From assembly GCA_007130585.1 (NCBI GenBank), contig SLSE01000056.1, positions 1 through 7,803 of the forward strand: a stretch of 7,803 nucleotides of DNA, written 5' to 3'. Below the pieces are notes generated by a model. The model saw only the letters and a list, made by a program, of their open reading frames with translations. It searched no databases and was not told where the DNA came from. The DNA is from Syntrophomonadaceae bacterium. Its GTDB lineage: Bacteria > Bacillota > Dethiobacteria > DTU022. The position numbers and the translations under genes were made by a program. Position 1 is the stretch's first letter, and every line of letters begins with the position of its first letter. Below, one piece after another: positions 1-5,644 of this stretch.

Positions 1-34
1 AGTGGTCCCCGAACTGAAAAAAGTAGGCCCCGAC
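1..34. repeat. 13-bp imperfect direct repeat, 21-bp period, at window edge
   Basis: Positions 1-13 and 22-34 match at 11 of 13 bases (pattern AGTrGkCCCCGAmC), giving two copies 21 bp apart. The outer arms AGTGGTC (1-7) and GACCACT (32-38) are also a perfect 7-bp inverted repeat. Multiple short repeats about one or two helical turns apart occur at the ends of some insertion sequences, for example the IS21 family, so this may be the end of a mobile element lying to the left. No transposase is visible in the window, so the identity is inference. It overlaps the possible partial reading frame at 2-73. Confidence 0.35.
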
Positions 35-73
35 CACTATGCGTCCTGCCACCTGGTTAAAGAAGTGAGCTAA
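2..73 (+). CDS. Possible 3' end of an upstream gene (partial)
   Basis: One frame is open from the window edge to a TAA at 71-73. It encodes 23 residues, including a PELKKVGPDHY stretch and a single Cys, which reads like the charged C-terminus of a soluble protein. It is too short for a family assignment. The first half lies on the direct repeat at 1-34, so it could equally be fortuitous translation of a mobile-element end. No start is visible because the sequence is cut by the window. Confidence 0.25.
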   Translation: MVPELKKVGPDHYASCHLVKEVS

Positions 74-270
74 TCTTAATTTCTATAATTTTCCTGAAGC
101 GGTTTTCAGCCGAGTGTCAGGTGACAATAGTATATAACCTGCCAGTTTGCCTGTCAGGGCGGGCTGCCTGAATGGGCCGGGGTTTTCCTGCCGGGCTATC
201 CAGGGGCCGGAATTCCCATGTGGTTGTCAAAGAACAATTTCTGAATGGCTTTAATTTAATGCCTATTACG
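74..270. other. Noncoding stretch before the M20 gene
   Basis: No gene is convincing here. A perfect inverted repeat TGTCA-GG-TGACA lies at 115-126, and its left half TGTCAGG recurs at 152-158. These could be a regulator site, but nothing else supports that. A TATAAT hexamer at 84-89 has no acceptable -35 partner 16-18 bp upstream, so the promoter of the downstream operon was not identified. No hairpin followed by a T-tract was seen after the possible partial gene. Confidence 0.4.
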
Positions 271-276
271 AGGAGG
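271..276 (+). promoter_or_regulatory. Ribosome binding site that fixes the M20 gene start
   Basis: AGGAGG lies 9 nt before a GTG at 286 that is in frame with the M20 reading frame. The upstream in-frame ATGs at 172 and 259 have no comparable site. The GTG also leaves an N-terminus of the normal family length, just before the first helix of the catalytic domain. Confidence 0.85.
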
Positions 277-285
277 AAATTAATT

Positions 286-1581
286 GTGGCCCTGCCCCCT
301 GAAAAAATTTTAAGCGACCTGATCCGGATTGACAGTTCCAACCCGCCCGGAAATGAAACAGAAGTTGCCCTCTACCTCAGGGACCTGTTTGAAAAGGCGG
401 GAGTGACGGTAGAGGTAATAGAACCCGAAAAGGGACGGGGCAGCCTGCTGGCCCGGATCGGATCGGGCTCAAAGAAGCTGCTTTATCTTTCTCATTCCGA
501 TGTGGTGCCGGTCGGGGAAGGGTGGGATTTTGAGCCCTTTTCCGGAGAAATCAGGGACGGTTTTATTCACGGCCGGGGCGCCCTGGACTGCAAAGACTTA
601 ATGGCTGCCCAGGTATCGGCTGCCCTGCAGTTAATTGAAGAGGGAGCTGCCCTGCGCGGAGAACTGATCATCGCGGCCACGGCCGATGAAGAAATGGGCG
701 GCCGCCTCGGTGCCGGCTACCTTACGGACAAGTTTACCGACCTGGTCGATGCAGATTATGCCATTAACGAAGGAGCCGACCATCCCATAGTATTAAACGG
801 CAGGATGCTCTATTTCCTGCAGGTCGGTGAAAAAGGCACTGCCTGGTGCAGGCTTAAAGCGCATGGCACCTCCGGGCACGGATCGATTCCAACCCTCGCC
901 GACAATGCCGTTGTGAAAATTTCAAGAGCGGTCAGTCGGCTCAACAATTACCGGGCTGAAGTGGTGCTCATCCCCGAGGTTGAAAAGCTGCTCGGCAACC
1001 TGGCCGAACTTTGTTCAATAAAAATTGATTCCCTGGGGCCCGACCAGGTCGATGCCCTCCTTGAAGAGCTGCCCCTGGAGAAGTCGTTCGTGGAATCACT
1101 GCGCTCCATGACCAGGATGACTGTTTCCCCGAATATGATCAGCGGTGGTACCAAGACCAATATTGTGCCCGACTACTGCGAAGCCGATATTGATATCAGG
1201 ATTATGCCGGGACAGGACTGCGATTACGTGGAATCCGAACTGCGCCTGATTATCAGCAGGGACATCGAGATTGAATTTACCGAATACCGCGCCCCCACCT
1301 TCTCCAGCTCGCAAAAACCGTTCTATAAATTGATGGAAGAAGTTACCCTCGAGGTTGCCGGCAGTAACTCCCTGTGTCTGCCCATAATTTCAGCCGGTTC
1401 GACCGACTCGAAGTTTATTCGCGGCACCGGGATCCCCGCTTACGGGATCGGGCATATGGCTGAAGGGTTTGACCCGCAGGCCAGGACAACTGTTCACGGC
1501 AGAAACGAACGAATTGACATCGCCAGCCTGCACTTGAAAACTGCATTCTTAAAGGAACTGGCCCGCCGATACTTAAGGTAG
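286..1581 (+). CDS. M20-family metallopeptidase/deacylase (ArgE/DapE/ACY1/YscS type)
   Basis: A 431-residue cytosolic hydrolase predicted to cleave an amide bond (N-acyl amino acid or small peptide) with a two-zinc centre. The metal-binding pattern is complete. H70 and D72 sit in the SHSDVVP motif, D101 in GRGALDCKD, the catalytic Glu and its neighbour at E135-E136 in ADEEMGG, E162 in NEGAD, and H404 in VHGRNE. The lid/dimerisation domain runs from about 180 to 290, with H198 in SGHGSIP. The GGTKTNIVPD and DIRIMPGQD segments around 287-312 are typical of the M20 carboxypeptidase/aminoacylase branch. No signal peptide is seen. GTG at 286 is chosen because AGGAGG lies 9 nt upstream. The next gene follows after 27 nt, so they are probably co-transcribed. 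The substrate cannot be told from sequence; argE or dapE roles are not established, as no other biosynthetic genes are adjacent. Confidence 0.9.
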   Translation: MALPPEKILSDLIRIDSSNPPGNETEVALYLRDLFEKAGVTVEVIEPEKGRGSLLARIGSGSKKLLYLSHSDVVPVGEGWDFEPFSGEIRDGFIHGRGALDCKDLMAAQVSAALQLIEEGAALRGELIIAATADEEMGGRLGAGYLTDKFTDLVDADYAINEGADHPIVLNGRMLYFLQVGEKGTAWCRLKAHGTSGHGSIPTLADNAVVKISRAVSRLNNYRAEVVLIPEVEKLLGNLAELCSIKIDSLGPDQVDALLEELPLEKSFVESLRSMTRMTVSPNMISGGTKTNIVPDYCEADIDIRIMPGQDCDYVESELRLIISRDIEIEFTEYRAPTFSSSQKPFYKLMEEVTLEVAGSNSLCLPIISAGSTDSKFIRGTGIPAYGIGHMAEGFDPQARTTVHGRNERIDIASLHLKTAFLKELARRYLR

Positions 1582-1594
1582 AGATTTGCACCAT

Positions 1595-1599
1595 GGAGG
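1595..1599 (+). promoter_or_regulatory. Ribosome binding site for the dehydratase-related gene
   Basis: GGAGG lies 9 nt before ATG 1609. This favours that ATG over the in-frame TTG at 1600, which directly abuts the site and could not use it. Confidence 0.8.
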
Positions 1600-1608
1600 T
1601 TGAGGCAT

Positions 1609-2739
1609 ATGAAAGCGACATTTGGGCACATGGGCACGCTTACCCCGGTTATGGAGATGATCCTGGAAGACCTGGGCCATGAGTCGGTTACCCCTAACCG
1701 CCCGACCCGTCAAACCCTGGCCCTCGGGGCCAAGTATGCTCCGGAGTTTGCCTGTATACCTTTTAAAATTGTCCTGGGCACCTATCTTGAAGGGTTGAAA
1801 AAGGGGGCCGATACCCTGATCAGCGGCGGCGGTTACGGGCCCTGCCGGGCCGGCCTTTATGGTGAACTGCACAGGCGTATTTTAAATGACCTCGATCACG
1901 ATCATGATTTTATATTTTTCTGGCCCCCCCTCAGGAAGCCGGGCCACTTTTACAGGCAGCTGCATAAGCTGAAAGGACCGCATTCCTGGAGATTCCTGTG
2001 GAAGACCATCAGGAAGGCCTACGGTAAGCTGGCTGTGCTCGATGGCCTGGAAATGAGGGCACAGTTCATCAGGCCCCGCGAATATAAACGCGGTTCCACC
2101 TCGAGAGCTTTTGACCAGGCCTATGCCCTGATGCGGCGGGCCCGGTCTGCCCCGGAAATTAAGGAAGCCGGGGCCGAAGCCCGGGCAATAATGGAAAAAG
2201 TGACCTTTGACCAGACCCGCAAGCCTTTAAAAGTAGGGATTATCGGTGAAATATACGTTCAACTGGAGCCTTTTGCCAACTTTTTCCTGGAAGAGCAGCT
2301 GGGTCACATGGGAGTGGAGGTCAGGCGCAGTATCTACCTGACCAGCTACACCAGGCACGATGTTCTTTCCACGAAGGGCGATATGAGCAGCCGCAGGCTG
2401 GCCGTGCCTTACCTGGCGCAAAAAGTCGGCGGGCACGGGCAAAATAGTGTGGGAGATATTATCCGTTATGCGAAGCAGGGCTACGACGGGGTAGTCCAGC
2501 TGGCCCCTTTTTCATGTATTCCCGAGATTGTAGCCAAAAGCCTGGTTCCCCGGCTTAGCAAAGATTACGGCATTCCTGTGCTTACTCTCTTTATAGATGA
2601 ACAGACCGGGGCGGCGGGCGTTCAAACCAGGCTTGAAGCTTTTGTTGATCTCATGGAGCAGCGACGCCATCGCGGCCAACGGGAAGCCGGCCGGAGCAGC
2701 GGACCCCCGGACAGCCCGGTGCAGGACAAAATATCCTGA
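1609..2739 (+). CDS. Acyl-CoA dehydratase/activase-related protein (COG3581-like, HgdB superfamily)
   Basis: A 376-residue soluble protein resembling the 2-hydroxyglutaryl-CoA dehydratase D-component/'CoA-substrate-specific activase-related' proteins of anaerobic Firmicutes. Visible hallmarks are FACIPFK (C49), GGYGPCRAG (C79), the second-domain opening KVGIIGEIYVQLEPF (208-222), and APFSCIPEI (C303) followed by DEQTGAAGVQTRLEAFVD (330-347). C49, C79 and C303 are the only cysteines, and all three sit in the family motifs, which suggests (inference) that they ligate an iron-sulfur cluster. The last 25 or so residues are a charged, Pro/Ser-rich tail outside the conserved core. True dehydratases work with a second subunit and an ASKHA ATPase activator; neither is in the window, so the reaction is unknown. 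The gene lies 27 nt after the M20 gene and 70 nt before dusB, which suggests an operon. Confidence 0.8.
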   Translation: MKATFGHMGTLTPVMEMILEDLGHESVTPNRPTRQTLALGAKYAPEFACIPFKIVLGTYLEGLKKGADTLISGGGYGPCRAGLYGELHRRILNDLDHDHDFIFFWPPLRKPGHFYRQLHKLKGPHSWRFLWKTIRKAYGKLAVLDGLEMRAQFIRPREYKRGSTSRAFDQAYALMRRARSAPEIKEAGAEARAIMEKVTFDQTRKPLKVGIIGEIYVQLEPFANFFLEEQLGHMGVEVRRSIYLTSYTRHDVLSTKGDMSSRRLAVPYLAQKVGGHGQNSVGDIIRYAKQGYDGVVQLAPFSCIPEIVAKSLVPRLSKDYGIPVLTLFIDEQTGAAGVQTRLEAFVDLMEQRRHRGQREAGRSSGPPDSPVQDKIS

Positions 2740-2795
2740 ACCTTTCCCTGCCGGGTCAATACTCCAATCCGGCCTGTTTCCATGTTCCGGCAAAT

Positions 2796-2799
2796 GGAG
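2796..2799 (+). promoter_or_regulatory. dusB ribosome binding site, possibly in a small hairpin
   Basis: GGAG lies 10 nt before the TTG start at 2810. The site sits inside ATGGAG (2794-2799), which can pair with TTCCAT (2778-2783; five Watson-Crick pairs plus one G-U) across a 10-nt loop. That could weakly limit initiation. It supports the TTG start against the much longer upstream reading frame, which begins at 2597 inside the preceding gene. Confidence 0.55.
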
Positions 2800-2809
2800 C
2801 GGTATAGAT

Positions 2810-3796
2810 TTGTTATTAAGAATTGGTTCAATAACTGTGCAGCCGGGAGTAGCCCTGGCTCCCATGGCCGGTGTCGGGGATCACTCTTTCCGGGTACTGG
2901 CCAGGGAACAGGGCTGCCCCCTAGTCTATACGGAAATGATCAGCGCTAAAGGCCTGGTCATGAGCGGCAGACGTTACGGTTCCCTGCTTTACTTTACCGA
3001 TCGTGAAAGACCGATCGGTTTTCAGCTTTTTGGCTCAGAACCGGCAATCATGGCCGAAGCCGCCTGTATTTTAGAAGAGCACGGCGCTGACTTTATCGAT
3101 CTGAACCTGGGCTGTCCCACACCTAAAATTACACGCAACAGCGAAGGCGGCGCTCTGATGCTCAACCCTTCACTTTGTGCAAAAATTTTCCGGACAGTGG
3201 TCCGGGCCGTATCCTGCCCGGTTACTGTTAAACTGCGGGCCGGCTGGGATGAGAAATCTGTAAACGCGGCAGAAATTGCCGGTCTGGCGGAAGAAAGCGG
3301 GATCAGGGCAGTAGCCGTCCACGGCAGGACGGTCAGGCAGGGATACAGCGGCAGAGCGGACTGGAATGTAATCCGGCAGGTAAAAAGTGTCCTTTCCATT
3401 CCCGTGATCGGAAACGGCGATGTTGATTCTCCCCGCGCTGCAGAAGATATGTTTGGCTACTGCGGCTGCGACGGGGTGATGATCGGCAGGGCGGCAAGGG
3501 GTAACCCCTGGATCTTCAGGGATGTCGTGTCCTGTCTGCAGGGCAAAAAGGTCCCTCCTCCACCGTCAGTAGCAGAGATTATAGATATGGCATTAAAACA
3601 TTTCAAACTATTGATTGAACTGAAAGGCGAGCCTGTAGCGGCCAGGGAAATGCGGCGCCATGCCGTATGGTACATAAAAGGAATGAAAGGCGCCGCTGCA
3701 GTCAGGCAGCGGTTAATCCGGATTAAAAGTTTTAATGAAGCAGAAAAAATCCTTCGCGATTTTGCTGAAGCCGGGGAAAACCCGCCACCATGCTGA
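2810..3796 (+). CDS. dusB: tRNA-dihydrouridine synthase
   Basis: A 328-residue FMN enzyme that reduces specific uridines in tRNA to dihydrouridine using NADPH. The TIM-barrel hallmarks appear in order: LAPMAGV at 16-22; catalytic Cys102 in NLGCPTPK; the FMN/tRNA Lys141 in VKLRAGWD; His171 in VHGRTVRQGYSG; the FMN phosphate loop IGNGDV (200-205) and GVMIGRAARGNPWIF (222-236). The C-terminal helical tRNA-binding domain follows. Length is normal for the DusB/Dus1 class. The TTG start at 2810 places the conserved first strand (RIGSITVQPGVALAPM) at the N-terminus and has a GGAG site. An ATG-initiated frame from 2597 would add 71 residues of low-quality sequence overlapping the previous gene and is rejected. 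Dus next to lysS is a known Firmicute arrangement; here it is separated from lysS by three genes. Confidence 0.93.
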   Translation: MLLRIGSITVQPGVALAPMAGVGDHSFRVLAREQGCPLVYTEMISAKGLVMSGRRYGSLLYFTDRERPIGFQLFGSEPAIMAEAACILEEHGADFIDLNLGCPTPKITRNSEGGALMLNPSLCAKIFRTVVRAVSCPVTVKLRAGWDEKSVNAAEIAGLAEESGIRAVAVHGRTVRQGYSGRADWNVIRQVKSVLSIPVIGNGDVDSPRAAEDMFGYCGCDGVMIGRAARGNPWIFRDVVSCLQGKKVPPPPSVAEIIDMALKHFKLLIELKGEPVAAREMRRHAVWYIKGMKGAAAVRQRLIRIKSFNEAEKILRDFAEAGENPPPC

Positions 3797-3824
3797 GTAG
3801 AATTAAACTTTTGATAAACTGCCA

Positions 3825-3853
3825 TTGCCACCCGCAGAGTTTAATAGTAAAAT
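3825..3853 (+). promoter_or_regulatory. Sigma-A promoter for the HTH/dehydrogenase-like pair
   Basis: TTGCCA (3825-3830), a 17-bp spacer and TAAAAT (3848-3853) each match the consensus at five of six positions. Transcription would start near 3860, leaving a leader of about 75 nt before the TTG at 3936. This makes the two downstream genes a unit that can be transcribed independently of dusB. Confidence 0.55.
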
Positions 3854-3862
3854 TAGGACGAT

Positions 3863-3882
3863 CACAAAACTGTGCACAAAAC
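3863..3882. repeat. Operator-like repeat: CACAAAAC twice around a TGTGCACA palindrome
   Basis: CACAAAAC occurs at 3863-3870 and 3875-3882 (12-bp period). The join forms a perfect 8-bp palindrome TGTGCACA at 3871-3878. The element lies immediately downstream of the predicted transcription start of the HTH gene, a usual place for a repressor site. Autoregulation by the HTH protein is inference. Confidence 0.4.
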
Positions 3883-3923
3883 CGGCTCCGCAGCGATCGG
3901 CCCTTTAAACGGACTTGTGTGAC

Positions 3924-3928
3924 GGAGG
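3924..3928 (+). promoter_or_regulatory. Ribosome binding site that fixes the HTH gene start
   Basis: GGAGG lies 7 nt before TTG 3936. The alternative in-frame TTG at 3915 lies upstream of this site and has none of its own. Confidence 0.75.
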
Positions 3929-3935
3929 TAAAACC

Positions 3936-4514
3936 TTGCAGTCAGAACGTCTATTCAGGATCGGTGAAAAACTGGTCAGCCTCGATAAGGCAGTCCGTAT
4001 TGCTGAACGGGCGCTGGAAATGAGAGAAAGAGGCTGTTCCCAGCAGGAGACCTCCCGGCAGCTGCAGCTTGACCGCAGCTTCATATCCCGCCTGGAAACA
4101 ATCGGGGAAATCCGAAAAGGCAGCCGCATTGCGGTAATTGGATTTCCCCTGGCCAACGCACCGGAAATATCCGCCCTCTGCCGCGATAACGGCCTGGAAT
4201 TTTACATGATTCTTGATAACAACCAGCGCTGGGAAATGGTCCGCGACAGCCAGGCCCTTGATTTTTTTAACCGCATGCTTGAGCTGGTTTCCCGGCTGAG
4301 GCAGTTCGATACCCTGATCATGATTACCTCTGAAAAATGGTATCACCTGGCCGAAGCGCTGCTTGACATCCAGATTATTCATCTTGATCTCGGACCGACC
4401 CCGATTGAAGAAGATCGGCTTTTTGCGCAGGAACGCCTGGAAAAAACGTTGCAGCAGATCATGAAGCAGCAGGGAAGGGAGAACAATAACATTGAAACAT
4501 GTAGTGGGGATTAG
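3936..4514 (+). CDS. Helix-turn-helix regulator with an unrecognised C-terminal domain
   Basis: A 192-residue protein starting at TTG. Residues 17-32 form a charged helix, and 33-54 (GCSQQETSRQLQLDRSFISR) read as a helix-turn-helix with the recognition helix around 46-54. After a KGSRI linker, residues 64-160 form an alpha/beta domain. It opens with a hydrophobic strand and turn (IAVIGFPLANAPE, 65-77), has a second strand FDTLIMITSEKW (124-135) and a third IQIIHLDLGPTP (146-157). This pattern suggests a Rossmann-like or response-regulator-like ligand-sensing fold (inference). The C-terminus is a polar helix. It has its own promoter and operator-like repeat, and its last 23 nt overlap the next gene, so the two products are probably coupled. 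The family and the ligand are not recognised. A DNA-binding transcription factor is the best reading. Confidence 0.7.
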   Translation: MQSERLFRIGEKLVSLDKAVRIAERALEMRERGCSQQETSRQLQLDRSFISRLETIGEIRKGSRIAVIGFPLANAPEISALCRDNGLEFYMILDNNQRWEMVRDSQALDFFNRMLELVSRLRQFDTLIMITSEKWYHLAEALLDIQIIHLDLGPTPIEEDRLFAQERLEKTLQQIMKQQGRENNNIETCSGD

Positions 4515-5391
4515 CCTCGGTTCTTCGGAACGCAATCATGTCGTTACTGTAGAGCTCATGGGAGAGCATTATAAAATTGAACGGATTGGCACAGACGGCA
4601 ACATGAACAGGATGATCGAGATGATCAGGGAACTTGACGGCAAAGTGGATGCTTTCGGCCTGGGAGGCATGGATCTTTATATATACGCAGTTGACCGCCG
4701 CTATGAGTTCAGGGATGCCAGGAGAATCTCCAGGGCAGCTGAGAAGACGCCGATTGTCGACGGCTCCGGCCTGAAAAATACCCTGGAACGGCGCTCCATA
4801 GAACAGCTGGCTGAACAGACCGATTTATTCAAAGATACAAAAAAGGTTTTGCTCATGTCGGCAATGGACCGCCTGGGGATGGCCCAGGCTTTTGAGAAGG
4901 TGGGCTGCAAAATGACCTACGGCGACCTGGCTTTCGTTCTCGGCCTGCCCATACCCCTGTCTTCCCTGAAAACCCTGGCGATGGTAGCCAGGGTTCTGGC
5001 CCCCCTGGTCGGTCAGCTGCCTTTTACCATGATCTATCCCACCGGGGAAAAGCAAACGGTGAACAAGCCACGCTTTCCCCGCTATTTTCATGATAACGAT
5101 ATCATTGCCGGCGATTTTCACTTTATCCACCGCTACATGCCCGGGGAGTTGCCGGGTAAGACCATTGTTACAAACACGGTAACCAGGGATGATGTAGAGT
5201 TCCTGCGGGCCCGTAAACTGAAAACCCTGATCACCACCACCCCTGAAATGGAAGGCCGTTCATTTGGCACCAATATCATGGAGGCTTTACTGGTCTGCAT
5301 GGCCGGTGGTAAGCAGGAGCTGTCCGAGGAGCAGTACAATGATCTGCTTGAGAAGCTGGATTTAAAACCGCGAATCGTTGAATTGAATTAA
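4492..5391 (+). CDS. 'Quinate 5-dehydrogenase'-labelled protein of uncertain function
   Basis: A 299-residue soluble protein, recognised as similar to clostridial proteins that carry the automatic name quinate 5-dehydrogenase. The TTG start has an AAGGGAG site (4475-4481) 10 nt upstream, and the gene overlaps the HTH gene by 23 nt. Notable segments are VVGISLGSSERNH (4-16), ERIGTDGN (30-37), KVDAFGLGGMDLYIY (51-65), KTPIVDGSGLKNTLERR (85-101), the strand-turn KVLLMSAMDRLGMAQA (118-133), MIYPTGEKQ (180-188), IIAGDFHFIHRYMP (204-217) and LITTTPEMEGRSFGTNIMEA (246-265). I see no GxGxxG/A nucleotide-binding loop and no shikimate dehydrogenase catalytic Lys/Asp motif, so the enzymatic name is doubtful. 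The tight link to a regulator suggests a regulated or sensory role (inference). No terminator is evident after its stop. Confidence 0.65.
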   Translation: MKHVVGISLGSSERNHVVTVELMGEHYKIERIGTDGNMNRMIEMIRELDGKVDAFGLGGMDLYIYAVDRRYEFRDARRISRAAEKTPIVDGSGLKNTLERRSIEQLAEQTDLFKDTKKVLLMSAMDRLGMAQAFEKVGCKMTYGDLAFVLGLPIPLSSLKTLAMVARVLAPLVGQLPFTMIYPTGEKQTVNKPRFPRYFHDNDIIAGDFHFIHRYMPGELPGKTIVTNTVTRDDVEFLRARKLKTLITTTPEMEGRSFGTNIMEALLVCMAGGKQELSEEQYNDLLEKLDLKPRIVELN

Positions 5392-5437
5392 AAAGCCCGC
5401 GTTAAGCTAAAAAACACCGTTCTTGACGCAAAATTTC

Positions 5438-5466
5438 TTGACAACATTACGAGAACGCCTTATAAT
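5438..5466 (+). promoter_or_regulatory. Consensus sigma-A promoter of greA-lysS
   Basis: TTGACA (5438-5443), a 17-bp spacer and TATAAT (5461-5466) form a perfect consensus promoter. The start would be near 5473, about 170 nt before the greA ATG, so the leader is unusually long for a housekeeping gene. Confidence 0.85.
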
Positions 5467-5493
5467 TAACCAAAAATTAATGGTTGTCTTGAT

Positions 5494-5532
5494 CAGTGTC
5501 AGGCCTGCCTTGGCACTGTCTTTTATCTTATT
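5494..5532 (+). terminator. First hairpin with T-rich tail in the greA leader
   Basis: CAGTGTC (5494-5500) pairs with GGCACTG (5512-5518) with one G-U. AGG (5501-5503) then pairs with CCT (5508-5510) around a CCTG loop, with T5511 bulged. The following stretch 5519-5532 is T-rich but interrupted, so this is a weak terminator or simply a structured leader element. A smaller hairpin, AACCA/TGGTT (5468-5472 with 5481-5485), lies just before it across the start region. Confidence 0.4.
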
Positions 5533-5567
5533 GAGGCTTCTAAAGTTTACGGAGCCGCTCTTTTTTT
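5533..5567 (+). terminator. Candidate intrinsic terminator inside the greA leader
   Basis: GAGGCTTC (5533-5540) pairs with GGAGC-cg-CTC (5551-5560), eight pairs including one G-U with a two-base bulge, around a 10-nt loop. Seven T's follow directly (5561-5567). It lies downstream of the consensus promoter and about 64 nt before the greA ribosome binding site, so premature stops would release a leader RNA of about 95 nt. It could also terminate read-through from the upstream gene pair. Confidence 0.55.
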
Positions 5568-5644
5568 GACAGCTTAGATCGAGATATACCGGATAGATTT
5601 TAAAAGAAAATATTTGCATTTCACTTGGCAAGGGGGAGACCGTA

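Noticed and set aside
84..89. TATAAT as the -10 box of a promoter for the M20 operon
   Set aside because: No acceptable -35 hexamer 16-18 bp upstream and no extended -10 TG.
172..285. Longer M20 protein starting at ATG 172 or ATG 259
   Set aside because: Neither ATG has a ribosome binding site; GTG 286 has AGGAGG 9 nt upstream and gives the normal family N-terminus.
2597..2809. 71-residue N-terminal extension of dusB
   Set aside because: It overlaps the end of the preceding gene, has no Dus-like content, and TTG 2810 has a ribosome binding site directly before the conserved first strand.
3815..3843. Hairpin after dusB (TAAACTGC with GCAGagTTTA) as a terminator
   Set aside because: Eight pairs with a bulge form, but no T-tract follows, and the element overlaps the downstream promoter.
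3951..4535. 194-residue minus-strand reading frame opposite the HTH gene
   Set aside because: It lies antisense to two better-supported genes, has no binding site or recognisable domain, and is a by-product of codon use on the + strand.
5392..5437. Terminator directly after the dehydrogenase-like gene
   Set aside because: Only a 3-4 bp AGC/GCT pairing is possible and there is no T-run.
5566..5599. Second greA promoter using TTGACA at 5566-5571
   Set aside because: No -10 hexamer at a workable distance; the TTGACA overlaps the T-tract of the terminator.
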